Of a stretch of 64,000 nucleotides of DNA, positions 28,576 to 37,081 are shown one piece after another. How positions within the stretch are numbered: position 1 is the first letter of the stretch; each line of letters opens with the position of its first letter. This DNA comes from Paraburkholderia translucens. GTDB taxonomy: Bacteria > Pseudomonadota > Gammaproteobacteria > Burkholderiales > Burkholderiaceae. A model generated the notes under the pieces. That model was not told where the DNA came from, searched no databases, and worked only from the letters and a program-made list of their open reading frames with translations. The translations under genes were made by a program, and so were the position numbers. The stretch is taken from NCBI RefSeq assembly GCF_020881035.1, contig NZ_JAJITC010000005.1, positions 310,001 to 374,000 of the forward strand, written 5' to 3'.

Positions 28576-29787
28576 CTAGTTCTGGACTTGCTGCACGGTC
28601 TTTGCCGCTGCCGCCATCGCCTCTTGCGGTGTGGCCTGATGCGTGATCACAGCCTGGATCGCATCGGAGATCGCCTTCGAAATTTTCGGCCACTGCGGGT
28701 TCGGTCCGCGCGGACGGGCGTACTGCATCTGCTCGTTGAAGACCTCATACGCCTGCGGCCACTTCGGATTCTGCGTATTGGTGTCTTTGGACGGCGGCTG
28801 CATGCCGAAGTCGTTCCAATTCCTGTCGCGCTGCGAATACATGTATTCGAGGAACTGGAAGGCCGTATCGGGGTTCTTGGCGCCGCGCAGGATCGCGTGA
28901 TTCTGCTCGCCCAGCGCCGATGCGCGCGGGCCACCGGACTTCTCGACCGGCAGGAGCGCGACGCCCCACTTGAACTTCGCGCCCTTGTCGACGGCGTTCA
29001 GTTCCCACGGACCGTCGATGTCGATCGCGGCATTGCCGTTGATGAACGTGGCGGCCGCCTCCGACTGGCTGTGGGTGAGCGTGTCCTGCGACGCGACCTT
29101 GCTGTCCAGCAGCTTTTGCCAGAAGGCCGCCGCCCGAGCAGCGCCCGGATCGTTCAAGCGGTTCCAGTCGGCGCCCGCCGCCTGTACGAACGGCAGGAAC
29201 TGGAACACGCCCTCTTCGGTGTTGATCGCGGAGAACGCGAGGCCGTACACGCCCTTCTTCGCGTCGGTCAGCTTCTGCGCGTCGGTGTACAACTCGTCCC
29301 ACGTCTGCGGCGGGTGCTCAGGATCGAGCCCCGCGGCCTTGAACAGGTCCTTGTTGTAGTACATGGCCAGCGTATTCGTGCCGCGCGGAATCGCATACAC
29401 CTTGCTGTTCCAGGTGGCATTCTTCAGCGGCCCGGGAAAGATCGTCTTCGCGTCGATGACCTTCGACTTCGCAAGGTACGGGCCGAGATCGAGCAGCGCA
29501 TTCTTCGAGGCGAACATCGCCGTATTCGGGTTGTCGATCGGCACGACGTCCGGCATGTTGCCGGACATCACGGCGCGCATGGTTTCGTCGTTGAGCGCAG
29601 CAAAGCCCACCTTGCGGATCTGCAGATGGACATCGGGATGCAGCTTCGCGAATTCCTGCGCCATCTTCGCGGTGTAGTCGTCGGGCTCGTCCACGGCCCA
29701 GACCGACAGTGACGCCGCGTGCAGCGGCGCGCAAGAAAGCGAGAATGCCAGACCGATGGCCGCGGATGCGGCAAGTAGCTTCTTCAT
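28576..29787 (-). CDS. Sugar ABC transporter, extracellular solute-binding protein (family 1)
   Basis: A 403-residue periplasmic protein. The signal peptide (MKKLLAASAAIGLAFSLSC) probably ends at APLHA-A, and the mature protein opens with ASLSVWAVDEPDD. Family-1 features include DVVPIDNPNTAMFASKNALL, PRGTNTLAMYYNKDLFKAAG and GNAAIDIDGPWEL. It is first in an operon with two permeases, an ATPase and an alpha-xylosidase, so an alpha-xyloside or related oligosaccharide is the likely ligand (inference). A LacI-type palindrome lies 119 bases upstream. Confidence 0.92.
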   Translation of the reverse strand: MKKLLAASAAIGLAFSLSCAPLHAASLSVWAVDEPDDYTAKMAQEFAKLHPDVHLQIRKVGFAALNDETMRAVMSGNMPDVVPIDNPNTAMFASKNALLDLGPYLAKSKVIDAKTIFPGPLKNATWNSKVYAIPRGTNTLAMYYNKDLFKAAGLDPEHPPQTWDELYTDAQKLTDAKKGVYGLAFSAINTEEGVFQFLPFVQAAGADWNRLNDPGAARAAAFWQKLLDSKVASQDTLTHSQSEAAATFINGNAAIDIDGPWELNAVDKGAKFKWGVALLPVEKSGGPRASALGEQNHAILRGAKNPDTAFQFLEYMYSQRDRNWNDFGMQPPSKDTNTQNPKWPQAYEVFNEQMQYARPRGPNPQWPKISKAISDAIQAVITHQATPQEAMAAAAKTVQQVQN

Positions 29788-29905
29788 GCTGTCTCCGTTT
29801 TTTTTGCGCGCCGCGCCCGCGCTTTATTCGGGTTTTCTCTTCGAGCCGTGCGGGAGCCCGCCCGTTAGGTCGACGACGCAGCACGAGGTACCTGCCGTCG
29901 CGACC

Positions 29906-29933
29906 GCGTTTCCGGAAACGTTTCCGGAAACGC
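29906..29933. promoter_or_regulatory. Perfect 28-bp LacI-type operator palindrome
   Basis: The 28 bases form a perfect palindrome centred on the CG at 29919-29920. The core GGAAACGTTTCC is the LacI/GalR-family operator pattern, flanked on both sides by the outer halves TTTCC and GGAAA, so it reads as overlapping sites. It lies upstream of the sugar ABC operon and just downstream of the LacI gene. The intergenic stretch 29788-30066 holds no other feature. Confidence 0.75.
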
Positions 29934-30066
29934 TTGAATGATCGTCCTGGCGGGAGGCGTCGTCAAGCCGCCCACGAAAATCGCAATGGTATCTGGCGCA
30001 AACCACAAAACCCGCTACCGCGGCGGGGACCGCGCGAAACCAAGGCTCGATGCGTGCGGCCTTCTG

Positions 30067-31104
30067 CTATCGGGCGGCCGGGAGCGGAGCGCCGTCGTTG
30101 TCGCGCAAGGTCAGCGGCCACAGCACCGGCTCACGCTCGGCTCGATAGGTTTCGGCGAAATCGGGAAGCTGGCCGAGCAGCGCCCGGGCGAGGCGCTGCC
30201 CCAGTCCATGGGCATCCAGCGTAAATCCGCTCAGAGGCGGGGCAAGATATTCCGAGACCTCGCCGGCCAGCACACCGCCCGAGATCGCCACATCGCGGCC
30301 CGGCGTCTGGCCCAGCTCGTGAAGCTTACGATAGGCGCCGATCGCCATGCAGTCGCTCTGGAACATCAGCGCGTCGGGCGCATCGTCGAGAGCGAAGAGC
30401 GCCTCGGTTGCCAGATACCCGCCGCGCTCGGACAGCCCGTTGCTCTGCACGTATGCCGCGGGCACTTCCAGCCCGTGCTTCTTCATCGCCTTCTTCCACG
30501 CACGCAAATAGATGTGCGCCTGCATGGCGTCGCCGTCGGGGATCGCCAGCGCGATGCGCCGATGTCCGCCTGCCACGAGCCGGGCGACACCCGCGGCGGC
30601 AGCCGCTTCGAAGTCGAGATCTACCCACGTGTGCTCGCCGCCCGACTCGCTGCGGCCCAACGCGACGAACGGAAAATTGCGGCTCGCGACATAGTCGAGC
30701 CGCTCGTCGTGCCGCCGCGTGCCTGCGAGGATCACGCCGTCCACCTGGCGGCGATCGACGATGCGCCGCAATCGCGCGAACTCGTCGTCCCAGGACTCGC
30801 TCGAGTACATCACGAGGTCCATGCCATGCCGCGACAGCACCGACTGCAATCCGTCGGCCAGTCTCATGAACATACCGAGCGTGTACGTCTCTTCTTCACG
30901 CCGCACGGGAAGCATCAGGCCGACGATGTCGAGCCGGCCCCGGCGCAGACTTGCAGCGGACTTGCTGGGCGCGTAACCGAGTTCGAGCGCCGCCGCGCGG
31001 ACACGTTCGCGCGTTTTGGCACTCACCTCGTCGGCGTCGTTCAGGGCGCGCGAAACAGTCGAAATGGAGAGCTTGAGCTCTCTGGCTAATTCCCGAATAT
31101 CCAT
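30067..31104 (-). CDS. LacI family transcriptional repressor
   Basis: A 345-residue repressor. The helix-turn-helix and hinge are at 1-60 (IRELARELKLSISTVSRALN, ELGYAPSKSAASL). The periplasmic-binding-like domain (about 60-340) carries VDGVILAGTRRHDERLDYVA and PDALMFQSDCMAIGAYRKL. It is encoded upstream of, and in the same direction as, the sugar ABC operon, and the 28-bp palindrome between them is its probable operator. The inducer would be the imported sugar or a product of the alpha-xylosidase. Confidence 0.92.
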   Translation of the reverse strand: MDIRELARELKLSISTVSRALNDADEVSAKTRERVRAAALELGYAPSKSAASLRRGRLDIVGLMLPVRREEETYTLGMFMRLADGLQSVLSRHGMDLVMYSSESWDDEFARLRRIVDRRQVDGVILAGTRRHDERLDYVASRNFPFVALGRSESGGEHTWVDLDFEAAAAAGVARLVAGGHRRIALAIPDGDAMQAHIYLRAWKKAMKKHGLEVPAAYVQSNGLSERGGYLATEALFALDDAPDALMFQSDCMAIGAYRKLHELGQTPGRDVAISGGVLAGEVSEYLAPPLSGFTLDAHGLGQRLARALLGQLPDFAETYRAEREPVLWPLTLRDNDGAPLPAAR

Positions 31105-31286
31105 GCGCCTGTCTATTGATGAAGGAATCTGCCCGGGCCTGCGGAGTGAGCCCGATGCGGAAGGCCATAACGGTACGTCACCGGAGGGCTGCTGTCGAGA
31201 CTCGGACGAGGCGGTGCGAATGGCGAGATCGAGCCCCGATCTGGCTTTGCCGATGGCGAATACCGCGAAAAAACGCGCGATCGTGG

Positions 31287-32159
31287 TCAGCTCCGGTCGA
31301 GCACGAAGTCGTAGCGCGCTTCGCGGAACGGTCCATCGAAACCGAAGCGGCGCCCGAGTTCGTGATCGGCGGAGCGCTCGCGATAGTCGACCATCAGCGA
31401 CGGCTTCACGCCGAATACCGCGTCAGAACCCAGATAGGGGTCTTCGCGATCGAACACATGCGTGACGAGCGTACGGTGCCCCGGCGCGTCGATCATGAAG
31501 TGCAGATGCGCGGGCCGCCACGGATGCCGTCCGGTCGCTTCGAGCATGCGGCCGACCGGGCCGTCGGTCGGAATCGGATAGCTGACCGGCACGATCGTCG
31601 TGATCGCGTAGCGGCCTTCCGCGTCGGTGCGGAAACGTCCGCGCAGATTGCCGTGCGGCTGCCCGGTGTCCTGCCCCGAGTACATGCCGTTCTCGGCGGT
31701 CTGCCAGACGTCGAGCACCGCGTTCGCGAGCGGCTCGCCGTTCGTCGACATGACGCGGCCGTGCACGAGCGCAGGCGTGCCCGGCGTGAACGCGATGTTC
31801 TCGCCGTACGCGCGCTCGGGCATGCCGCGAATGTAGAACGGGCCAAACACGGTGGTATCGGTCGCGCCTGTCGCGAGCCGGTGATTGATCGCGTCGACGA
31901 GCATCGACACGCCGAGCGTATCCGACAGCAGGATGAATTCCTGGCGCACGAGGTCGTCGCACATCTTGCCGGTGTCGGTCAGAAAGCGAATGGCCGACAT
32001 CCACTCGGCTTCGCTCGGCTCCACTTCCCGCACGAACGCATGCATGTGCCGCACGAGGCTCTGCATCAGCGTGCGCAGCCGTTCGTCGGGCGTGCCCGCG
32101 AAGCTTGCTACCACCTGCTCGGTCAGGGCCTGTTCGGCCTCGTGGTTATTCGTCGACAT
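31287..32159 (-). CDS. Intradiol ring-cleavage dioxygenase, hydroxyquinol 1,2-dioxygenase type
   Basis: A 290-residue non-haem Fe(III) dioxygenase that cleaves hydroxyquinol (1,2,4-benzenetriol) to maleylacetate. The N-terminal linker-helix domain (about 1-100, LTDTGKMCDDLVRQEFILLS) and the catalytic domain motifs VFGPFYIRGMPE, LDVWQTAENGMYS, GRYAITTIVPVSYPIP and HPWRPAHLHFMI supply the Tyr/Tyr/His/His iron ligands. The ATG at 32159 is preceded by GGAGG. Assignment to hydroxyquinol rather than catechol rests on the general look and on the adjacent maleylacetate reductase remnant. A flavin hydroxylase for making hydroxyquinol is not in the window. Confidence 0.85.
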   Translation of the reverse strand: MSTNNHEAEQALTEQVVASFAGTPDERLRTLMQSLVRHMHAFVREVEPSEAEWMSAIRFLTDTGKMCDDLVRQEFILLSDTLGVSMLVDAINHRLATGATDTTVFGPFYIRGMPERAYGENIAFTPGTPALVHGRVMSTNGEPLANAVLDVWQTAENGMYSGQDTGQPHGNLRGRFRTDAEGRYAITTIVPVSYPIPTDGPVGRMLEATGRHPWRPAHLHFMIDAPGHRTLVTHVFDREDPYLGSDAVFGVKPSLMVDYRERSADHELGRRFGFDGPFREARYDFVLDRS

Positions 32160-32449
32160 GTCTTCCTCCGTGAATCGTTCCGGCCACGCTGTGTTGCCCG
32201 GCGCTCGGGCCGCTCCGCGCCCTGCCACGCACGTTGCAGCAGCGCAGGTATCGCGTAGCGCTCCACTGGACGCGGGTTCGCATACGGATTCTTGCACGCG
32301 AGATCGGCCGCTTCATCGAGAATGTGCTCGAACATGCCAATCTGTGCGAGCCCCATCGGAACGCCGAGCGCGCGGTTCAGTTCGAACAGCAGCGGCCCCG
32401 CTCTAGCCGCCTCCTTGCCGACGAGCCGCTGGCTAACCGTGCAGAGCAC
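32123..32449 (-). pseudogene. Truncated maleylacetate reductase (C-terminal remnant)
   Basis: The frame from about 32392 to 32203 reads LLFELNRALGVPMGLAQIG, then ADLACKNPYANPRPVERYAI and LLQRAWQGAERP. This is the C-terminal end of maleylacetate reductase (iron-containing alcohol dehydrogenase family, usually about 350 residues), where NPYxNPRPV and the final AWxG are characteristic. Everything N-terminal, including the NAD and metal sites, is gone, an in-frame stop lies a few codons upstream of the GTG at 32449, and the frame runs past the natural end into the dioxygenase gene. It is therefore inactive. Confidence 0.65.
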
Positions 32450-32574
32450 TGATGGGCTTGACCGTTAGTTGCGCTTAGTAGTGGTCAACAGAGCCGCGAT
32501 ATTCCTGGCGACCGCGGCTCGATATACTCCCTTCTTCGCTGAACGTCTTTCGGCCACGGGCGGCCACTCGGACC

Positions 32575-33480
32575 ATGAAAGCAACGGAACTCGAACAGTG
32601 CATCCTCAAACAATCGCTGCTTTGCACCATGATGATTGCCGGGCTCGGCATCGCGGTCGGGATTCTGAGCGGCTCGCTGGCGATCATCTTCGACGGCATG
32701 TTCTCCGCGCTCGACGCCGCGATGTGCTGCCTGTCGCTGCTTGTCACCCGCCTGCTTCAGCAGGAGACCAGTCGACGCTTCCAGCATGGCTTCTGGCACA
32801 TCGAGCCGCTCGTGCTCGTGTTCAACGGCAGTCTGCTGTCGGTCCTGTGCTTTTATGCGTTCATCAACGCGGTCAAAGGCCTGCTCGAGGGCGGCCGCGA
32901 ACTCGAGTTTGGCTGGGGCGTGTTCTACGCGGTGATCGTCGCGACATTCTGTTTCTTCATGTTCCTGCGCGAACGGCGCGTGAATCGCGTAGTCGATTCC
33001 GAGCTGATCGCGCTCGACATCAAGAGCTGGCTGATGTCGGCCTGCATCAGCGCGGCGCTGCTGCTGGCGTTTTCGATTGCGTGGCTGCTCGAACGGACCG
33101 GGCACGGCCACCTGACGCCGTACATCGATCCCAGCGTGCTCGCGATCCTGACGCTCGTTTTGATCCCGATGCCGATCGGTACCGTGATCGGCGCGGTCAA
33201 GGAAGTGTTGCTGATCACCCCGCCCGATCTGGACCACGAGCTACGCGCCCTGATGCGGCAGTTGACCGCCGATTATGGCTTCGTCAAGCACTCGCACTAC
33301 GCGACGCGCGTCGGCCGCGGGCTGTTCGTCGAGGTGCATATCGTGCTGCCCGAAACGATGGAGCACGCCGGCGTACGTCAGCTCGATCAGATCCGCGACA
33401 GAATCTCACGCGCGATTGGCGAGTCGGGCCCGGACCGCTGGCTGACGGTCGCGTTCACGCGCGATCCGCGCTGGTTGTGA
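32575..33480 (+). CDS. Cation diffusion facilitator-like transporter (divergent metal site)
   Basis: A 301-residue inner membrane protein. About six helices (MMIAGLGIAVGILSGSLAII; GVFYAVIVATFCFFMFL; ILTLVLIPMPIGTVIGAV) are followed by a cytoplasmic C-terminal domain (HATRVGRGLF-like ATRVGRGLFVEVHIVLPE), the layout of the CDF family. In helix 2 the motif is DGMFSALD, with Phe where His is usual, and in helix 5 the stretch is ALDIKSWLMSACIS, lacking the usual His-x3-Asp pair. The metal specificity and even transport activity are thus uncertain. Confidence 0.8.
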   Translation: MKATELEQCILKQSLLCTMMIAGLGIAVGILSGSLAIIFDGMFSALDAAMCCLSLLVTRLLQQETSRRFQHGFWHIEPLVLVFNGSLLSVLCFYAFINAVKGLLEGGRELEFGWGVFYAVIVATFCFFMFLRERRVNRVVDSELIALDIKSWLMSACISAALLLAFSIAWLLERTGHGHLTPYIDPSVLAILTLVLIPMPIGTVIGAVKEVLLITPPDLDHELRALMRQLTADYGFVKHSHYATRVGRGLFVEVHIVLPETMEHAGVRQLDQIRDRISRAIGESGPDRWLTVAFTRDPRWL

Positions 33481-33546
33481 CACGCGCGCCGCTGCGGCGC
33501 GACTGCCGATCCGCTGCCGGGAAGCGTGCCTTGTGATCGCGCTGAG

Positions 33547-33993
33547 TCAGTCCGGAATTTCCGGCTCGACCAGCTTCGCCAGTTGCGCCAGCGACTCCTG
33601 CCAGCCGAGATAACACATCTCGACCGGAATCATCTCGGGGATGCCTTCCTGCACGATGTTCAGCTCGGTTCCGCACGAGACCTGCCGCAATGAAACCGTC
33701 GTGTGCATCCGACCGGGCAGGTTCGGATCATCGAAATGGTCCGAGTAGCGGATCTTCTCGAACGGCACCAGTTCGAGGTACTCGCCGCCGAACGAGTGAC
33801 CCTTGCCCGAGCCGAAGTTATGAAACGACATGCGGTAAGTGCCGCCGACGCGCGCATCCATCTGATGCACTTCGCAGGTGAAACCATACGGCGGCAGCCA
33901 TTTCGCCATCGCGGCGGGTTCGAGGAACGCGCGATAGATGCGCTCGGGCGCCGTTCGTAAAACGCGGTGGAACTTGACGGTTCCGGTAGCCAT
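33547..33993 (-). CDS. SRPBCC domain protein (AHSA1/activator of Hsp90 ATPase-like)
   Basis: A 148-residue soluble protein. The opening VKFHRVLRTAPERIYRAFLE and MAKWLPPYGFTCEVHQMDAR, then GGTYRMSFHNFGSGKGHSFG, are characteristic of the AHSA1 branch of the START-like fold. Such proteins are small ligand-binding proteins of unknown role in bacteria. It lies 30 bases upstream of the stop of the sigma-54 regulator, on the same strand, and may be expressed with it. Confidence 0.88.
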   Translation of the reverse strand: MATGTVKFHRVLRTAPERIYRAFLEPAAMAKWLPPYGFTCEVHQMDARVGGTYRMSFHNFGSGKGHSFGGEYLELVPFEKIRYSDHFDDPNLPGRMHTTVSLRQVSCGTELNIVQEGIPEMIPVEMCYLGWQESLAQLAKLVEPEIPD

Positions 33994-34023
33994 GATGAGT
34001 CCGCCTTTCGCTGGAAGGGTTGG

Positions 34024-35823
34024 TCACTGCACGATAGACCCGAGAATATCGCGGCGCGCGGATTCGTCGGTCATCGCGTTGTCGTTCACCGCGCGCTTGC
34101 GCCTGTAGAGCAGCTGGCCTCGTGAGATACCAAGCAACGCTGCCGCGCGCGTCATGTTGCCGTCCGAGCGCCGGATGGCGGCATCGACCATCGTGTTCTC
34201 CATGTCTTCCAGCGTCAGTCCGCGATCCTTCATCAAGCGGCCGACGATCTCCAGCAGCGAACGCGACGGCGGCTCCTGCGCAACTGTCGCAGCGTGGGCC
34301 TCGCGCGGCTCGGGCACCGCCCGCTCCGCATCAACCGCCCCGCCGCGCCTCAGGTCCTTCATGAGCACCACGTGAACCGCGTCGATGGCACGCCCGTCCT
34401 CGCAGAGGATGACCGCCCGCTCGACCACGTTCGATAGCTCACGGATGTTGCCCGGCCACGAATAGCCGAGCAGCATCGACATCGCTTCAGGTGTGAGGCC
34501 ATAAGCGTTTCGACCATAGGCATGGGTGAAGCGCTGCATGAAATGCTCGATCAGGACCGGCAGATCCTCCTTGCGCTGGCGCAGCGGGGGAATTTCGATC
34601 GGAAACACATGCAGCCGGAAGAAGAGATCCTCGCGGAAGCGCCCTGCGCGAACCGCCTGCCAGAGGTCTTCGTTCGTCGCGGCGACGATGCGAACGTCGG
34701 CTTGCCGCGCAGTGCCGCTGCCGAGGCGTTCGAACTGCCCGGTCTCGAGCACGCGCAGCAACTTGCCTTGAGCGACGAGCGGCAGCGTCGCCACCTCGTC
34801 GAGAAATAGCGTACCGCCTTCGGCCAGCTCAAAGCGCCCTGCGCGCGCCGCATCCGCACCGGTAAAAGCCCCGCGCTCGACGCCGAACAATTCCGACTCC
34901 ATCAGCGTTTCCGGTATCGTCGCGCAATTGATCGCGACGAACGGGCCGCCGGCGCGCCGGCTCTGTTCGTGCAGCAGTCGCGCAAACGTGCTCTTGCCGA
35001 CTCCGCTTTCGCCGAGCAGCAGCACGGTCGCTCCGGTGGCGGCAACACGATTGACCTTGCCGACGGCGGCCTGATACGCGGGCGAAAGACCCACGATGTC
35101 CGAGCGGCTCTTCGACCGTTCGAGCGCGGCCAGCGCGTTCAGATGCTTGCCAGCCTGCCCGCGCGCCTTCGGCGCGAGCGCTTCCGGAAATACCGGCGCC
35201 TCGAGAATTTGCAGATCAGCTTCTGCGTCATCCCACTCGCTCGCCGGCCGCGCGATCACCCGGCACGCATCGAAGCCCATCGCACGGCATTCCACCTCGC
35301 GCACGAGGATCAGCTTGCCCACGCAGGCGCTCAGGTAGCCGCTCGCATAGCCGGTTTCCAGCCAACACACCGGCGTGGCCTGCGTGTCGTGCTCCAACGC
35401 CTGACGCTCGTCCTCGAACGAGTGCTTCCAGAAAAACTCCACCGAACAACGGCCGTTCTCGATGTCGAGGTCCGAACTGATCGGCTCAACCAGCGCGACA
35501 CCTTGCAGGGCATGCAACTGCCCGCCGCGCACGAGCAGTTCGAAGATGCCCTCCTCGGGCGAATGGAGTTGCAACGCGAGTTGCGCATCGCGCGTGCCCA
35601 TCGAAAAGCCGATGCGCGTCAGCAGCGTTCGTGCGGTCTGACTGCCGAGCGACGCAATCAATTCAGTGCGCAGGTCGTTGAGCGCCGCGGTGTGCATCAG
35701 GATCATGCGCTGGTCGCCCAGCGCGATTTCGGCGCGCTCGGTCCTGAAGCGCAGCCGCTCCCTCATCGGTGCCATGTCCGGAAATGCCTGATCGGTGCCC
35801 GCGCTTCGCACGCTCGTCTCCAT
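34024..35823 (-). CDS. Sigma-54-dependent activator, XylR/DmpR family
   Basis: A 599-residue NtrC-type activator that senses aromatics directly. Residues about 25-125 form the XylR_N sensor and about 140-200 the V4R domain ([20 protein letters not shown]). The AAA+ domain has Walker [10 protein letters not shown] (271-279) and the sigma-54 contact loop GAFTGA (318-323). The C-terminal Fis-type helix-turn-helix reads [20 protein letters not shown]. The start at 35823 is the most family-like; a longer in-frame start at 35907 is possible, and neither has a strong ribosome binding site. It is divergent from the ring-cleavage operon, which has a sigma-54 promoter, so it is almost certainly its activator. 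Confidence 0.92.
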   Translation of the reverse strand: METSVRSAGTDQAFPDMAPMRERLRFRTERAEIALGDQRMILMHTAALNDLRTELIASLGSQTARTLLTRIGFSMGTRDAQLALQLHSPEEGIFELLVRGGQLHALQGVALVEPISSDLDIENGRCSVEFFWKHSFEDERQALEHDTQATPVCWLETGYASGYLSACVGKLILVREVECRAMGFDACRVIARPASEWDDAEADLQILEAPVFPEALAPKARGQAGKHLNALAALERSKSRSDIVGLSPAYQAAVGKVNRVAATGATVLLLGESGVGKSTFARLLHEQSRRAGGPFVAINCATIPETLMESELFGVERGAFTGADAARAGRFELAEGGTLFLDEVATLPLVAQGKLLRVLETGQFERLGSGTARQADVRIVAATNEDLWQAVRAGRFREDLFFRLHVFPIEIPPLRQRKEDLPVLIEHFMQRFTHAYGRNAYGLTPEAMSMLLGYSWPGNIRELSNVVERAVILCEDGRAIDAVHVVLMKDLRRGGAVDAERAVPEPREAHAATVAQEPPSRSLLEIVGRLMKDRGLTLEDMENTMVDAAIRRSDGNMTRAAALLGISRGQLLYRRKRAVNDNAMTDESARRDILGSIVQ

Positions 35824-36184
35824 GTTCGTTCTCGTGATGTGCGGCGCGTTTCGTTGCGTCGATTGCGCCGGTGCTCGTGTGCGTCCGCAAAATTTTTCAG
35901 TTGGCATCTATTTTTTGACATCGACCGAAAAATCTCAAGCGGGATATCCCCCCGTGCGTTTTGCTGCGGTGCGACCGCCTGATGCGCGCCGGATTTCGTC
36001 GTTCCCATGATTCCATTGGGATATTCGCGGCAAACGGGCAGTACGCGCTGCAACAACCCTCGATTGGCATGGCCGTTGCTCTAACAGGCCCGCGCCGCGA
36101 TGCTCAAGCGCGAGTGCCAAAAAATCGACTTGCCGCGCGCCACCTGGCAGCGCGGCATTTCCAAAACATAGCGAGGAAACACGC
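35824..36184. other. Divergent regulatory region, regulator / ring-cleavage operon
   Basis: No gene is seen in these 361 bases. They hold the sigma-54 promoter (36064-36080) and, upstream, candidate activator sites: an imperfect inverted repeat ATTTTTCAG (35892-35900) with CCGAAAAAT (35925-35933), the palindrome GGGATATCCC (35941-35950), and TCCCA/TGGGA arms (36003-36007, 36017-36021). Which of these the activator binds cannot be said. Confidence 0.5.
36064..36080 (+). promoter_or_regulatory. Sigma-54 promoter of the ring-cleavage operon
   Basis: TTGGCATGGCCGTTGCT matches the -24/-12 consensus (TGGCACG-N4-TTGCW) at all positions but one. The invariant GG (36066-36067) and GC (36078-36079) are separated by exactly 10 bases. 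Transcription should start near 36091, about 94 bases before the dioxygenase start codon. The XylR/DmpR-type activator encoded divergently supports the call. Confidence 0.85.
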
Positions 36185-37081
36185 ATGACAATTTCCGCAT
36201 TGGGTTACGTGGTCGTCGAAGCGAGCGACCTGAAAGCGTGGTCCGACTACGCGCGAAACATTCTGGGTGCCGAGTGCAACGAAGATGACGGCGCGCTCGA
36301 GCTGCGCATCGACGACCGCGCCTGGCGCCTTCGCGTCGAACAGGGTCCGTCGGATGACCTGAAGGCCATCGGCTTCGAGACGTCCTCGCCTGTGGAGTTC
36401 GCCAACGTTCTGGCCACGCTCGAAGCACAAGGCGTGAAGTGCACGTTGGACACGGCGCTCGCGAAGCGGCGCGGCGTAGTCGAACTGGCGAGCTTCCTTG
36501 ACCCGGCGGGCGTCAATGTCGAAGTCTTTTACGGAGCAACGCGAACCTTCCAGAAGCCGTTCGTGTCGCCTATCGGCGTGAAGGGATTCCTGACCGGTGA
36601 ACAAGGCATGGGTCACATCGTCATCGCCGTGCCCGACGCCGAGGCTTATCAAGCCTTCTGGACCAGGCTCGGTTTCCGTTTGAGCGACTACATCGAGTTC
36701 CAGCCCGTGCCAGGCATCAATGCCAAGGTGACGTTCATGCATTGCAACCCGCGCCACCACACCCTCGCTTTTGCCAGCGTTCCGGGCGGCAAGAAAATCA
36801 TCCACCTGATGCTGCAAACCAATCATCTGGACGATGTCGGTCTGGCACGCGATCGCGCCAAAAAAGCCGGCGTGCCGATCGCCTGGGACATTGGCCGTCA
36901 CGTCAATGACCACATGACTTCGTTTTACATGCTCTCACCCTCGAAATGGGAATTGGAGTACGGCTGGGGGGCGCGCGAGATCGACGACGCGACCTGGACG
37001 GTGGAACGTCACGATTCCATCAGCATCTGGGGCCACGAACTGACCATCAAGCCCGAGGATCGCGCTCATGCAAATGGCTGA
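36185..37081 (+). CDS. Type I extradiol ring-cleavage dioxygenase (BphC/HbpC-like)
   Basis: A 298-residue two-domain VOC-fold dioxygenase that opens a catecholic ring next to the diol (meta cleavage). The iron ligands are H144 (GMGHIVIAVP), H192 (CNPRHHTLAF) and E258 (WELEYGWG), as in BphC. The substrate is probably a 3-substituted catechol, made by the downstream hydroxylase and passed to the downstream hydrolase. It is the first gene after a sigma-54 promoter and overlaps the hydrolase gene by 14 bases. E. coli MhpB, in a similarly ordered pathway, belongs to an unrelated extradiol family, so this operon is closer in enzyme types to hbpCAD. Confidence 0.9.
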   Translation: MTISALGYVVVEASDLKAWSDYARNILGAECNEDDGALELRIDDRAWRLRVEQGPSDDLKAIGFETSSPVEFANVLATLEAQGVKCTLDTALAKRRGVVELASFLDPAGVNVEVFYGATRTFQKPFVSPIGVKGFLTGEQGMGHIVIAVPDAEAYQAFWTRLGFRLSDYIEFQPVPGINAKVTFMHCNPRHHTLAFASVPGGKKIIHLMLQTNHLDDVGLARDRAKKAGVPIAWDIGRHVNDHMTSFYMLSPSKWELEYGWGAREIDDATWTVERHDSISIWGHELTIKPEDRAHANG

